A stretch of 64,000 nucleotides of DNA, from contig ML133401.1 in assembly GCA_003864495.1 (NCBI GenBank), positions 6,439,189 through 6,503,188 of the forward strand, given 5' to 3'. This DNA is from Nemopilema nomurai. Its lineage: Eukaryota; Cnidaria; Scyphozoa; Rhizostomeae; Rhizostomatidae. The position numbers and the translations under genes were made by a program. Shown here piece by piece: positions 37,301 through 46,880 of this stretch (positions within the stretch are counted from its first letter, which is position 1; the number at the start of each line of letters is the position of its first letter). Below the pieces are notes generated by a model. That model saw only the letters and a program-made list of their open reading frames with translations. It searched no databases and was not told the DNA's origin.

Positions 37301-40300
37301 TTTTTAAGTCAAATCATTCTTTAAAAGACCTGCCTGTATGTTTGTTTCGAACCCAGCCCGTTGTTGAGGAATTACGATCACGAGTTCACAAGAGCCAAAC
37401 GTTTTTGTCGCTTAGAACAATCACCGATTTCTTGTCGTAAATGACATCGCGCTGCTACCGAAGATAAGTGCATAATCGGCTGGAACATAGAACAGCTTTA
37501 ATTGTATCAATTCTTATTGCAGATCCAGATCTTTTTGAAGGTGACATTGTAATGACCAAATCCTTGGAAACTGACATAGAAAACATGGAATATGCTGCAA
37601 AAAACAAAATCTCGAAATTTGATGCAATAACAAATGGCGCTTGGACCAATGGAGTTATTCCCTACACCTTTTCTCCCAGCTTCAGTACGTTTCTTCCGTT
37701 TTCAGTAACTTACCGTTGTTGAATATTCTCAACCTGTTTCCTGGAAACGTATCAGTCAATACTTATTAGTTTTAAATATTACCCATCTTAAATTTTTACA
37801 AGAAATTAAGTGTAAAGGATCTTGGTTTATTGTGGTAAGCTATTTTCATGAGCTATGACAAATGTAATTTTTAAAATTTCTAGAGAGTTGTGTTTGTTTT
37901 TTGAGAGATACCTTTATAAAAATCTCAACAAACGTTCTTTTCAAATTTTATTTATAATTTTTTCAATGTTTACGAAGTGTAAAATGTTTGGTAATCAGAT
38001 GCTCATTCTTCGTATACTGCTCTTTGGCCCCTTTGATCCCGATCCATCCCTGACTCACTGAAGAAACCACCCTGAGCAAGCCTCTGAATCTGGGCAAGCC
38101 TCTGAATCTGGGCAAGCCTCTGAATCTGGGCAAGCCTCTGAATATGCGGTCTCTTTCAGATTCCAGGGGCCGTTCCGTCGTCCGTCAGGCCATCGCGGAT
38201 TACCACAAGCACACGTGCATCAAGTGGGTTCCAAGAAGCAACCAACGAAGCTATATTGTTTTCTTCCACGGATCTGGGTATGTAGATGCATGCAGCAAAC
38301 CTTTGGCTTCATCTTTGTTACTTTTTCAGCCCCCGTAATTTTCCAAATGACATCACTCTTTAATGCGACCAAACTAAACTGCCTTTATCGATTCGCCTCG
38401 AGGTCGTTTGTTTTTAAAAAAAGATCTCTATGTTTAAGAGTTTGCAATTTGTTAAACTCAATTTCTTTATCATCATCTAAAGGCTTCGATCAATTCTGTC
38501 TTCCACTAGGTGCTACTCAATGATTGGACAGCAGGGTGGTCCCCAAAGGATTTCTTTGGCCAATCCTGGCTGCCTAACAAAGGGAGTCTCCATCCATGAA
38601 ATGATGCATGCTGCTGGCTTTTTCCATGAACAGTCAAGGACCGATAGAGATAGCCATATTACAATTCAATGGGGCAATATAATGTCAGGTATGCTTGTGG
38701 AGTTTATACAACAAAAGCCAAGAGAAGTAAACTTCATTCTGTAAAACAAGAAGGAGGCTAATGTTGAAAGTGAGGGTGACACAGTTTCAGAGAGCTGTTT
38801 GTGGCAGCGTTATTAAATAGACCAATGTTATACCACTATAGTTTTTTCATTACAAATGTGGCAAATGCGTTACTGTGTGACGTAACGCATGGATATCTTA
38901 TAGAATAGAATACATTAGGCTAGTTTCAAAATGTGTTTGAAGACTTACTCCTAATGGAGTAAGTAAAAACCCGCATGAAAGAACCTAGGGATTTAAGAGC
39001 CTTTTGGTAGAAATTTGCTTTTTTGATACATCAAAATATAACAGGTTCTTATATGAAGAAATCAACTATTTAATCTATTTATTTTTAAACAAAAATAGAA
39101 AAGGTGACGGCATATTGAATTGTTGAAATGAAACTCAAAATGCACATTGTATGTTGAATTCGAACACTTGCTATGAAACAATTATTGTTCATGAAGATCT
39201 AACATTCTTATTTGTAATCTTGGTTTTGACTCAAACATTTTATATATAGTACTTGACCAATATCATTAACCAAACGTTGTTGGTGGACTTTTGGCAACAT
39301 TTGTACACTAATATAAATTTAGGATGCAGAACAGACAAGATCCAATACTGTTTTCTGATAATCGACAACAATATGTCGACAACTGTAGAAATTAAGAACC
39401 TGATTAAGAACCTATTTAGCCTAACCTGTCAACAAGTACCCAATAATACAAGAACCTCTTTTGCCAAACTCTGAAATGTTCTTACGCGGGTTTTACTGTA
39501 TTAGCAGTCTTTATTAGTGGAAGAAAGTAGCAAGGCCATCGGAATATCAACAAGCGATTTTGAAACTCCAGTATAAGGCTGTTGTTATATCTCCAAAACT
39601 CGTCAATTTTCAGGCGTCGAGTACAACTTCAAGAAGTACAGGTATGGTCAGGCATCCACACTCGGTGAACCATATGACAAGAAGTCGGTGATGCACTATG
39701 GAAAGTGAGTGTCTTTCACGATCTTTCATTTCGAGCTTGCCTATTAGAATTTGCAAAGATGCTTCCGCGATTTACAGCTCGGCACTGATTGCTTTCATGC
39801 CTTTTTCAATAGCTACGCTTTCAGCAAAAACAGAAGAAAGACGATCGTTTCCCGCAGGAATCCCTCAGAAACCCTCGGGCAGCGTCACGGCTTCAGTGCC
39901 ATCGATATTCGACAGTTGAACAAGTACTACAAATGCAGGGGAACAAAGCCAAGACCAACACAAAAGCCAGGTAAGGGGACAGCAACTGGAGCAAGCAACG
40001 TTGTTGCAAATTGTTTCTATCCTGCAGAGATCTTCACGTTCGTGTCTTTTTCACATTCTCTAGTGAGAGAAGTGTCTGCACTTTTTGTGGTGTCAAGTTT
40101 TTAGTAAAAAGGCCCGCCAACTAGCAAACATGGTCGAAAGCCCTTATGTACTGCTATGATCTTTATTTCACAAAAGAGTAACCCTTGGCTGGCTTGATGT
40201 ATTTTTGCCCAATATTTTTCCATGCACTGTGCGGCGAATTTTTAGCCTCAGTATGGTTACATTCAATTGGTTGATAATTTAGAGTGAAGTCTACCGCCCA

Positions 40301-40649
40301 TTATACACTTCTTTGATTTCGGAGCTAATTTTGATCCCGGAGCTAATTTTGATCTCAGAGCTAATTTTGATCTCGGAGCTAATTTTGATCGCTTTGCCCA
40401 TCAGGGTCGTCTTGCAATGATGGATACGTGTTCTGCAAAGTTCTGAAAAGCTACTGTCAGCATTCATGGGTGGCTGTCAACTGCAAGAAAACTTGCAATA
40501 AATGTCTGAAGCCAAAACCAAAACCAAAGCCAAGCTGCACCGATAAAAATCGGTACTGCGTCGCGTGGGCAAGGGCACGGTTCTGCACCAACTCACGCTA
40601 CAAATCGTTCATGTCAGGAAATTGCAAGAAAAGCTGTAGATTGTGTTGA
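34367..40649 (+). CDS. Secreted astacin (M12A) zinc metalloprotease with two C-terminal ShK domains
   Basis: Nine exons: 34367-34403, 36372-36434, 36680-36715, 37523-37684, 38160-38277, 38520-38698, 39614-39704, 39813-39970 and 40405-40649; 362 residues, all junctions in phase with consensus borders. Order: signal peptide (about 1-15), prodomain with the FEGDI aspartate switch (Asp53, which blocks the zinc until cleavage), then the catalytic domain (about 87-275). This has the HExxHxxGFxHE zinc site (His168, Glu169, His172, His178) and the Met-turn SVMHYG (Met225, Tyr227). A Lys/Pro linker leads to two six-cysteine ShK domains (Cys285-Cys315 and Cys326-Cys362). All catalytic residues are present, so it should be active after prodomain removal. 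Cnidarian relatives occur in digestive, developmental and nematocyst (venom) settings; which applies cannot be told from sequence. Confidence 0.92.
38076..38147. repeat. Four-copy 18-bp tandem repeat in astacin intron 4
   Basis: Four units of gcaagcctctgaatctgg run from 38076 to 38147; the last unit is diverged at its end. The array stops 12 bp before exon 5, so it occupies the branch-point and pyrimidine-tract zone of the acceptor. Confidence 0.95.
40320..40391. repeat. Four-copy 18-bp tandem repeat in astacin intron 8
   Basis: Four units of cggagctaattttgatct run from 40320 to 40391 and stop 13 bp before exon 9. The sequence is unrelated to the array in intron 4, but length, copy number and distance to the exon are the same. 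Each unit carries 'gctaatttt', which resembles a branch-point plus tract. Confidence 0.95.
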
Positions 40650-40850
40650 CTGTGAACACGATAGACCTTTGATAGAGCATATCAGCTTGTTTATGGAGCA
40701 CAGTATTTTCATATCTTGCCTTACTGTTTTCTTTTTATAATGTTTATGGACTCTACAACTCCTTCATTGGAGTTTTCTACTTGTGATTTGGCATTTGTAT
40801 ATTATCAGATATCCTGTAACGAGAATCACTGCGTCGTTTGATTTGGTATG

Positions 40851-41660
40851 TCTCACTCTTACTCTCTGTCTCACTCTTACTCTCTGTCTCACTCTTACTC
40901 TCTGTCTCACTCTTACTCTGTGTCTCACTCTTACTCTCTGTCTCACTCTTACTCTCTGTCTCACTCTTACTCTGTGTCTCACTCTTACTCTCTGTCTCAC
41001 TCTTACTCTCTGTCTCACTCTTACTCTGTGTCTCACTCTTACTCTCTGTCTCACTCTTACTCTCATCGTCACTCTTACTCTCTGTCTCACTCTTACTCTG
41101 TGTCTCACTCTTACTCTCTGTCTCACTCTTACTCTCTGTCTCAATCTTACTCTCTGTCTCTCTCTTACTCTCATCGTCACTCTTACTCTCTGTCTCTCTC
41201 TTACTCTCTGTCTCACTCTTACTCTCTGTCTCACTCTTACTCTCATCGTCACTCTTACTCTCTGTCTCTCTCTTACTCTCTGTCTCACTCTTACTCTCTG
41301 TCTCACTCTTACTCTCTGTCTCACTCTTACTCTCAGTGTCACTCTTACTCTCTGTCTCTCTCTTACTCTCATCGTCACTCTTACTCTCTGTCTCTCTCTT
41401 ACTCTCTGTCTCTCTCTTACTCTCTGTCTCACTCTTACTCTCATCGTCACCCTTACTCTCTGTCTCACTCTTACTCTCTGTCTCTCTCTTACTCTCTGTC
41501 TCACTCTTACTCTCTGTCTCACTCTTACTCTCATCGTCACTCTTACTCTCTGTCTCTCTCTTACTCTCATCGTCACTCTTACTCTCTGTCTCTCTCTTAC
41601 TCTCTGTCTCACTCTTACTCTCTGTCTCTCTCTTACTCTCATCGTCACTCTTACTCTCTG
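40851..41660. repeat. 18-bp minisatellite, about 45 units (810 bp)
   Basis: Units follow tctcactcttactctctg, with recurring variants in which ctctg becomes ctgtg or catcg, or tctcac becomes tctctc. The span is exactly 45 times 18 bp. The unit contains no stop codon in several frames, so four overlapping long open frames appear (Ser-His-Ser-Tyr-Ser-Leu, Leu-Thr-rich, Val-Ser-Leu-rich, and Arg-Val-Arg on the minus strand). None has a start context, domain or conserved neighbour that makes it a gene. The array begins about 200 bp after the astacin stop and may fall in its 3' UTR. Confidence 0.95.
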
Positions 41661-42986
41661 TTCCATCTGTAAAAGAGTGCTCATCTTTCTCTTGAAAGGC
41701 GGTGTTAAAAATATTCCTTTCTTAAGTTTCCTTGGATTAGCGGTTCTTTTGTGAATTGTGAAACAAATTGAAGTTGTAATTTATTTCTACTTGTCAACCG
41801 CGAATTGTCCTGTTGCCTTGGATACTAATGTCATGTTTCCATCTGCCCACAGGACTTCTTTCTTCTTCATAAACAAATTAGTTGTTTCTGAACTTATCGC
41901 CGATGTGAAATTTTTTTGCTTTTGTATATTTAAGTTTCTAATATGATAATTATAGTATTGCCAAAAGGATAAAGCATCCCATTCCAACAAGCACCTGAAA
42001 GAAAACTTCTGCAGAAGCAAAAACTTATTCGAAGCATGCAAAGCACACCATTTCTAAATTGAATTTGAAGCATGCAAAGCACACCATTTCTAAATTGAAT
42101 TTGAAGCTGCTGTAGGGCGACTTCTTTTAGACAATCCGAACGTGTGGTAATGACAACTTTCCATGTTCGTCTTCTTTCTTCCAATTACGGACTTAATTTA
42201 TAAAACAAAACAAACTCCTGTATTGTGTAAACAGAAGTGTTTGTTCCTTCACTCTGAATCTTGTAAAGGATTGTTTTAGACGGGCGTTGATTTGTCAAAA
42301 TGTAGCCAATCATGTGATTTTCGATCCGCAAGTGGCTATATATATAATGTTTGCGCTGTCACGTTTACCACAGCTTGGATACTATGGGGTGTATTTAATC
42401 AAAACGTAATTCAATCATGCAAAATTATGATTCAACACTAATCTGTCAAATTTCAAAGTTTTGCAGAAAGAAAAGCTAACCTAACATCTATTCAAAGAGC
42501 TGATCCAACGTGCACTTTTTCTGATTGGAAGTGTTTCAAAATAAGCACATCTTGCCCCTGCTGCCCCCGTTAGCTGAAGGCGAAAGAGGTCACCACCATT
42601 GCCCCCGTGCTGTAGGCGTTCTCGCTGCCAACGTAATCACCCAAAAAACTCAATCGATTTTGTCATGCATTGAAAAGGAGTTGAATGGTTCCCGCAATTT
42701 TCCTCTAGCCACCTGTTTGCACATTTGCATTCCATGGTGACTGCACGACCAAGACCAAGTTATGAAATATTCAGATGTTAGTGCATGAATATTGAATCAA
42801 AACATACATTCTTATCAACTTTCGTTTGAAAGCCTTGGTCTAATCGGGAAGCTTATAATTCTTCAGTATTGATATGCAAATTTTGACTAGGCTCGTGGGA
42901 CGCAAAACAGGTGGAAAATCAAGTATTTGTACTGGAAGATCACCGTAACTCGACTGTTGCTCTCAACGTGAGCCTAAAAGTGGAAG
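41661..42986. other. Interval upstream of the coiled-coil gene
   Basis: No gene is supported; ORFs at 41758-42184 and 42525-42740 lack family features. It holds a 36-bp tandem duplication at 42031-42102 (perfect copies). A TATA-rich block (gctatatatataatg) lies at about 42334-42348 and could be a core promoter for the gene starting at 42987, leaving a long or spliced 5' UTR. Confidence 0.45.
42031..42102. repeat. 36-bp perfect tandem duplication
   Basis: 42031-42066 is repeated exactly at 42067-42102. Like several other local repeats here, the unit is a multiple of 18 bp. Confidence 0.9.
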
Positions 42987-45776
42987 ATGGAGACAAGGCT
43001 TGAAAGATTTTACTCTTGCAGCAAGAGCGTCTTCGAAGAAGAGCAAGGTAGCATCGAGCAGCCTGCAAGCACTGGGAGATTGGACTTTGAAGCAGTTGGA
43101 GACTACGTGCAGAGTGAAAGCAGCCAACCCCCATCGGAACGAGAGAAGAAACATGGGGATCATGTGGCAGACAAAACAGGGTTTCACGAAACGAACCCGT
43201 TCAGGAGGGATGCGTTTATTGCAAATTATTCCAACGGCAATGTTAATGAAGAGACAACGAGCATGCAGCATGACGCGGGCGTATTGGAAAAACGTACTGT
43301 GGTAGAGAGAACTGGCAATGAAGAATTTCATGCATTGGAATTGAAGGAAAGCGGCTTTTCTAAGGAAAAGGGTGAAGAAGAGTGGAGAGACGATGAGAAA
43401 TGTACTAAAGAGAGGGACGGAATTACGGTTTCAACGAAGAGCTCAATGTTGCACAAAGAATTGCGACGATCATTAAAGTATCAAAATTCTGAAGGAAAAG
43501 ATTCGATGGAGGAGAAATCGAGAAACGAAATGCATAAGGAAAGTTCAGGAAGCACTTTGACCATCATGAAAGAAATTCAGGAACTACAAGGAGACCACAA
43601 AAAGGAAAGCCTTCGTGAAAGTGGTGAAGTAAACAAAGATGCGTACTGCTATGACATTGATACTATTAACAACAATGTTGTACCAATTAGTAGTTCAAAA
43701 CTCTATGAAGAGCTACGAAGATCAATAAAGGAGGGTAACCAACTCAGACGAAACAGCCAGCACAGGGAGATACGGAATATGGAGCTTCAAGAGGAAGTTA
43801 TGGAAATGTCGAGGATGGCAGCCCATTACGAGGCGAAGTCAGAAAGAGGCTCCGAAAGAGAAAGTGAACTCAGAGTTGAGTTGAATGCACAGATCAGGAA
43901 GGCGGCCGAGAGCCAAAAGGAAGCGGAGCAGTATAGGAAAAAGGCATTGGAGCTAGAGAGTATGTTCATTGAGAGTGAGAAAAGGCAACGAGGACAGGAC
44001 AAAGAGCATGGGGAGTGCACACAAATGATGGATACGTTAAAATCTGAAAACGAGGCGCTGCAAAAGCAAATAAGTGACATGAAGAATGCAAATGAGAGAA
44101 GAGATTCGCACGTGGAGCGAATTGGTGAAGATCTTGTATTTGAAAAGGAAGAGGATGAGGAAGATCTTACGGACAGGCAAAACAAAAGCGATGCAATGGG
44201 GGAGGTATTGCAAGAAATGAGTGTAGAGAGAAGGGACCTTGAGTACGAGAACAAAGAATACAGGCATCTGATAGAGGCTGTGAAAGAGCAGCTAAACGAG
44301 GCAAAAACCATCAATCAAAGATATGCTGAGCAGGTTGAGCATTACACAAAGACCGTTGGGAATTTGAGACGGGAAAGGAACGACCTTAAAGATGTAATCG
44401 AGGCATTGAAAACGCGAGAAAGAGGCCGAAAGGAAAAGACCTTTCTGTACTTGCAACAATACAGGGAGTCACAAGTTCAAATGGGCGCAGTCCAAAGTGA
44501 GCTGAAGAAGCAACGGGCTGACAATGATGAGATGCGAATCCAGTGCAAATGGCTGAGGGTGGAGGTGGAGAAGCTACAGAGCATCATCAAGGCGAGAAAC
44601 GAGGCAAGTGAAAGCCGGCGGCATTCAAGAGAAAACAGCAGAAGCACACACCCAGACACATGGCAAGAAACGACGGAGCAGCAGAAGGTCAAAGAGATGA
44701 AGGACAAAGTAGTTATAGAAAGTGCCACGAGTTTGGTCGGAGAGCGCATGAAGAAGGCGAAAGACATGACGAAAGCCCGGGCCAGCGCACTGCACGAAGC
44801 CACTCAAAGGAATCCAAGAAGCAGCGCACAGGGAACTGAGGAGAAGACAGACAGTCGCAGAGTTGAGCAAGGGTTTCTCAAAGATCAACACGAAAAGCTC
44901 TCAATAGAGATGGCGTTAACGAGAAACATGGTAAAGAAGCTCCAAGGTGACAACAGTGAACTAAGGCAGCAAGTCGCCTTGCTTAAAGCGGAAATGGCGC
45001 TGGGCTCTTCAGAAATGCAAAAGGACGGCAGTGGCGTGATACCTGGGAAATACAGACGGGGCAACTTCGAAGTCGTGTCAGGCGTGATGAATAAACAACG
45101 CACGCAAAGCATGGCGGTGTTAAGCAACACGAAAGGGTTCCAACCCTATGACAAGGCCCAGAGTTTGATTGACTTGACCAAGGTGTCCATCTATGGAGAC
45201 GAAGAGCGGCGTGCGTCGATGAAAAACTACAGCTCCGACGGCGAAAACATTTCCCGATATGCCAACATGAGAGAGCCTTGTTCACAGACTGCAGGCGAGC
45301 GCGAACTTGCACGCGCGGCAAATCCATTCACCGGCGGCACTGAAGAGGCGACAAGTGGCAAGTATAAGATCAGGCCGCTGGCTAGGACTGCAAGCGTCCG
45401 CGCTGATAGACAGGGCAAAGACGAGACCCGTGTAAGCAGGGACTCAAAGTGGTCTTTAGACGAACGCACCTCTCACCCTCCGCTTCGCACAACCGTCAGC
45501 TTCCCGCATAGCGACGAGGTCACCTACTTTGGGAACTTCAAGAAAACTGAAAGCGAGCTTGATGATCTTCATGCTTTTCAAGTCCCCGGTGCATTGCGAG
45601 CGTCACCCGCTGCAAAGTCCTTCAACAGTTTTATGTTGTCATGGGATGACGACCCGCGTTCCGAAGAAGAGGAGCTTAAATATCTTCAACAATCGCTGCG
45701 CAGAAGAGAGAGAGGCAAAGAGGCTGGTAACGATGATGACGACATCCGGTCCAATCAAGTCAGATATGAAAAATGA
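42987..45776 (+). CDS. Intronless 929-residue coiled-coil protein of unknown function
   Basis: One uninterrupted frame from ATG at 42987 to TGA at 45774-45776. Residues about 1-250 are charged and low in hydrophobics. They contain a twice-used motif, SS-x-L-x-x-ELRRS-(I/L)-K, at about residues 152 and 236. Residues about 255-560 form a long heptad-rich coiled coil (Glu/Lys/Arg/Leu), with a second shorter one at about 630-690. The C-terminal third is disordered-looking (Ser, Arg, Asp) with a blend of SxxRxx sites and an acidic end. No signal peptide or membrane segment is visible, so it is presumably cytoplasmic and perhaps cytoskeletal or centrosomal; that is inference from composition. I cannot assign it to a named family. 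AATAAA at 45975-45980 follows the stop by 200 bp. The frame matches strong coding bias over 2.8 kb, so reality of the gene is not in doubt. Confidence 0.85.
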   Translation: METRLERFYSCSKSVFEEEQGSIEQPASTGRLDFEAVGDYVQSESSQPPSEREKKHGDHVADKTGFHETNPFRRDAFIANYSNGNVNEETTSMQHDAGVLEKRTVVERTGNEEFHALELKESGFSKEKGEEEWRDDEKCTKERDGITVSTKSSMLHKELRRSLKYQNSEGKDSMEEKSRNEMHKESSGSTLTIMKEIQELQGDHKKESLRESGEVNKDAYCYDIDTINNNVVPISSSKLYEELRRSIKEGNQLRRNSQHREIRNMELQEEVMEMSRMAAHYEAKSERGSERESELRVELNAQIRKAAESQKEAEQYRKKALELESMFIESEKRQRGQDKEHGECTQMMDTLKSENEALQKQISDMKNANERRDSHVERIGEDLVFEKEEDEEDLTDRQNKSDAMGEVLQEMSVERRDLEYENKEYRHLIEAVKEQLNEAKTINQRYAEQVEHYTKTVGNLRRERNDLKDVIEALKTRERGRKEKTFLYLQQYRESQVQMGAVQSELKKQRADNDEMRIQCKWLRVEVEKLQSIIKARNEASESRRHSRENSRSTHPDTWQETTEQQKVKEMKDKVVIESATSLVGERMKKAKDMTKARASALHEATQRNPRSSAQGTEEKTDSRRVEQGFLKDQHEKLSIEMALTRNMVKKLQGDNSELRQQVALLKAEMALGSSEMQKDGSGVIPGKYRRGNFEVVSGVMNKQRTQSMAVLSNTKGFQPYDKAQSLIDLTKVSIYGDEERRASMKNYSSDGENISRYANMREPCSQTAGERELARAANPFTGGTEEATSGKYKIRPLARTASVRADRQGKDETRVSRDSKWSLDERTSHPPLRTTVSFPHSDEVTYFGNFKKTESELDDLHAFQVPGALRASPAAKSFNSFMLSWDDDPRSEEEELKYLQQSLRRRERGKEAGNDDDDIRSNQVRYEK

Positions 45777-46880
45777 CAAGCAACATTGAGCCTTTCAGGG
45801 GCATTTCCTGAGGGGTTAATAGCAAAAAATAGAACCAAAGCACGGGATTTTTCTATCTCTTTTGATAAGCAAACATTTTAACTGACATATTTGTAAGATT
45901 TTTGCACAGTAAAGGTCTCACAAAAAATCCTGATCATTTATTGATTCTGGGTTACTTGCGAGTTGACTTTTTGAAATAAATGGTTCTATTTGACAACTAC
46001 TAAAAACCTAGGAGAAGATTACAGGGAGAAGATTGCAACTAAGTGAATTCTACCCCCAGATTACATGGAAATCGCACCTGACAAACCAAATTTCTTTACT
46101 TTTGTTGCTAGAAATAGTGCGTAATCTACACCAATTCTTTAAAGCAATGCATTTCCGAACAAAAAAAGAAAGAAAAAGGCTTGATTAGTGAAGCGTCTTT
46201 TAAGCAACAGTGCTCATCGGATACCAGAATAAACTAGCAAAGAAAGCCAAGTCCTTTGAGAGCATTTTCTTCGCAGCACAAGCCTTGAAGATCAACAAGT
46301 GTCAGGAAATCCCAGTTAAAATGGTACCCTGCTTTAGAAAGGTTTCGAATAGAAAAGATTACTGTTAAACCGTGCGAAGGCTGTTGTGCTTGCCTTGCAA
46401 ATGAAAAAAACAAGTTTTGATACTAGGTGAAGTCTTGATTTCATTTTGTGAAACTAAAGCAAAGGCTTGCATTTTGTAAAAATGGGAACTCTAGACAAAA
46501 AGGAATATTTCCAAAGCCTCAAATCTGCGTCTTTAAAGGCAAATAAATCACAAGGAAAAAGACTTTTCGAGCTTTGCGCCCTCGCAGTTTGCGAGACAAT
46601 GTGGTGGGCATGATGAAGTAATAAAAACAGCCAAAGTGATTTTCTACCAATTGGAACGACGTTTCCCACAGGCACTAGATGGAGAGTTCAACTGCCACAA
46701 AATGCACAATATAGGTAGAAATTGAGAAATTCAATTATCTAAATGCTATGATTAATAAGAAAATTAAATGGATTGTGCTGAATTATAATTACAATACAAT
46801 TGTGTCCGTGTATGTTAATGGGAAACTACGGGTAATAAGCATAGCACTTTCCTAGGTGACTAACCGCAAGGAGTGGACTC
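45777..46880. other. Convergent intergenic region between coiled-coil and USP genes
   Basis: The two flanking genes converge, so both 3' UTRs should lie here. AATAAA on the plus strand at 45975-45980 suits the coiled-coil gene. The minus-strand ORF at 46454-46675 shows no family features. No repeats stand out. Confidence 0.45.
45975..45980 (+). terminator. Candidate poly(A) signal of the coiled-coil gene
   Basis: A perfect AATAAA about 200 bp after the stop codon at 45776, in AT-rich sequence. Confidence 0.55.

Noticed and set aside
40764..41754. Four overlapping frames of 274-323 codons (SHSYSL, LTLCL, VSLLLS, RVRVRQ repeats)
   Set aside because: All come from the stop-free 18-bp minisatellite; no frame has a start context, domain or preference over the others.
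43826..45469. Minus-strand frames of up to 162 codons across the coiled-coil gene
   Set aside because: Antisense shadows of a Glu/Lys-rich coding region, which reads as Ser/Phe/Leu on the other strand.
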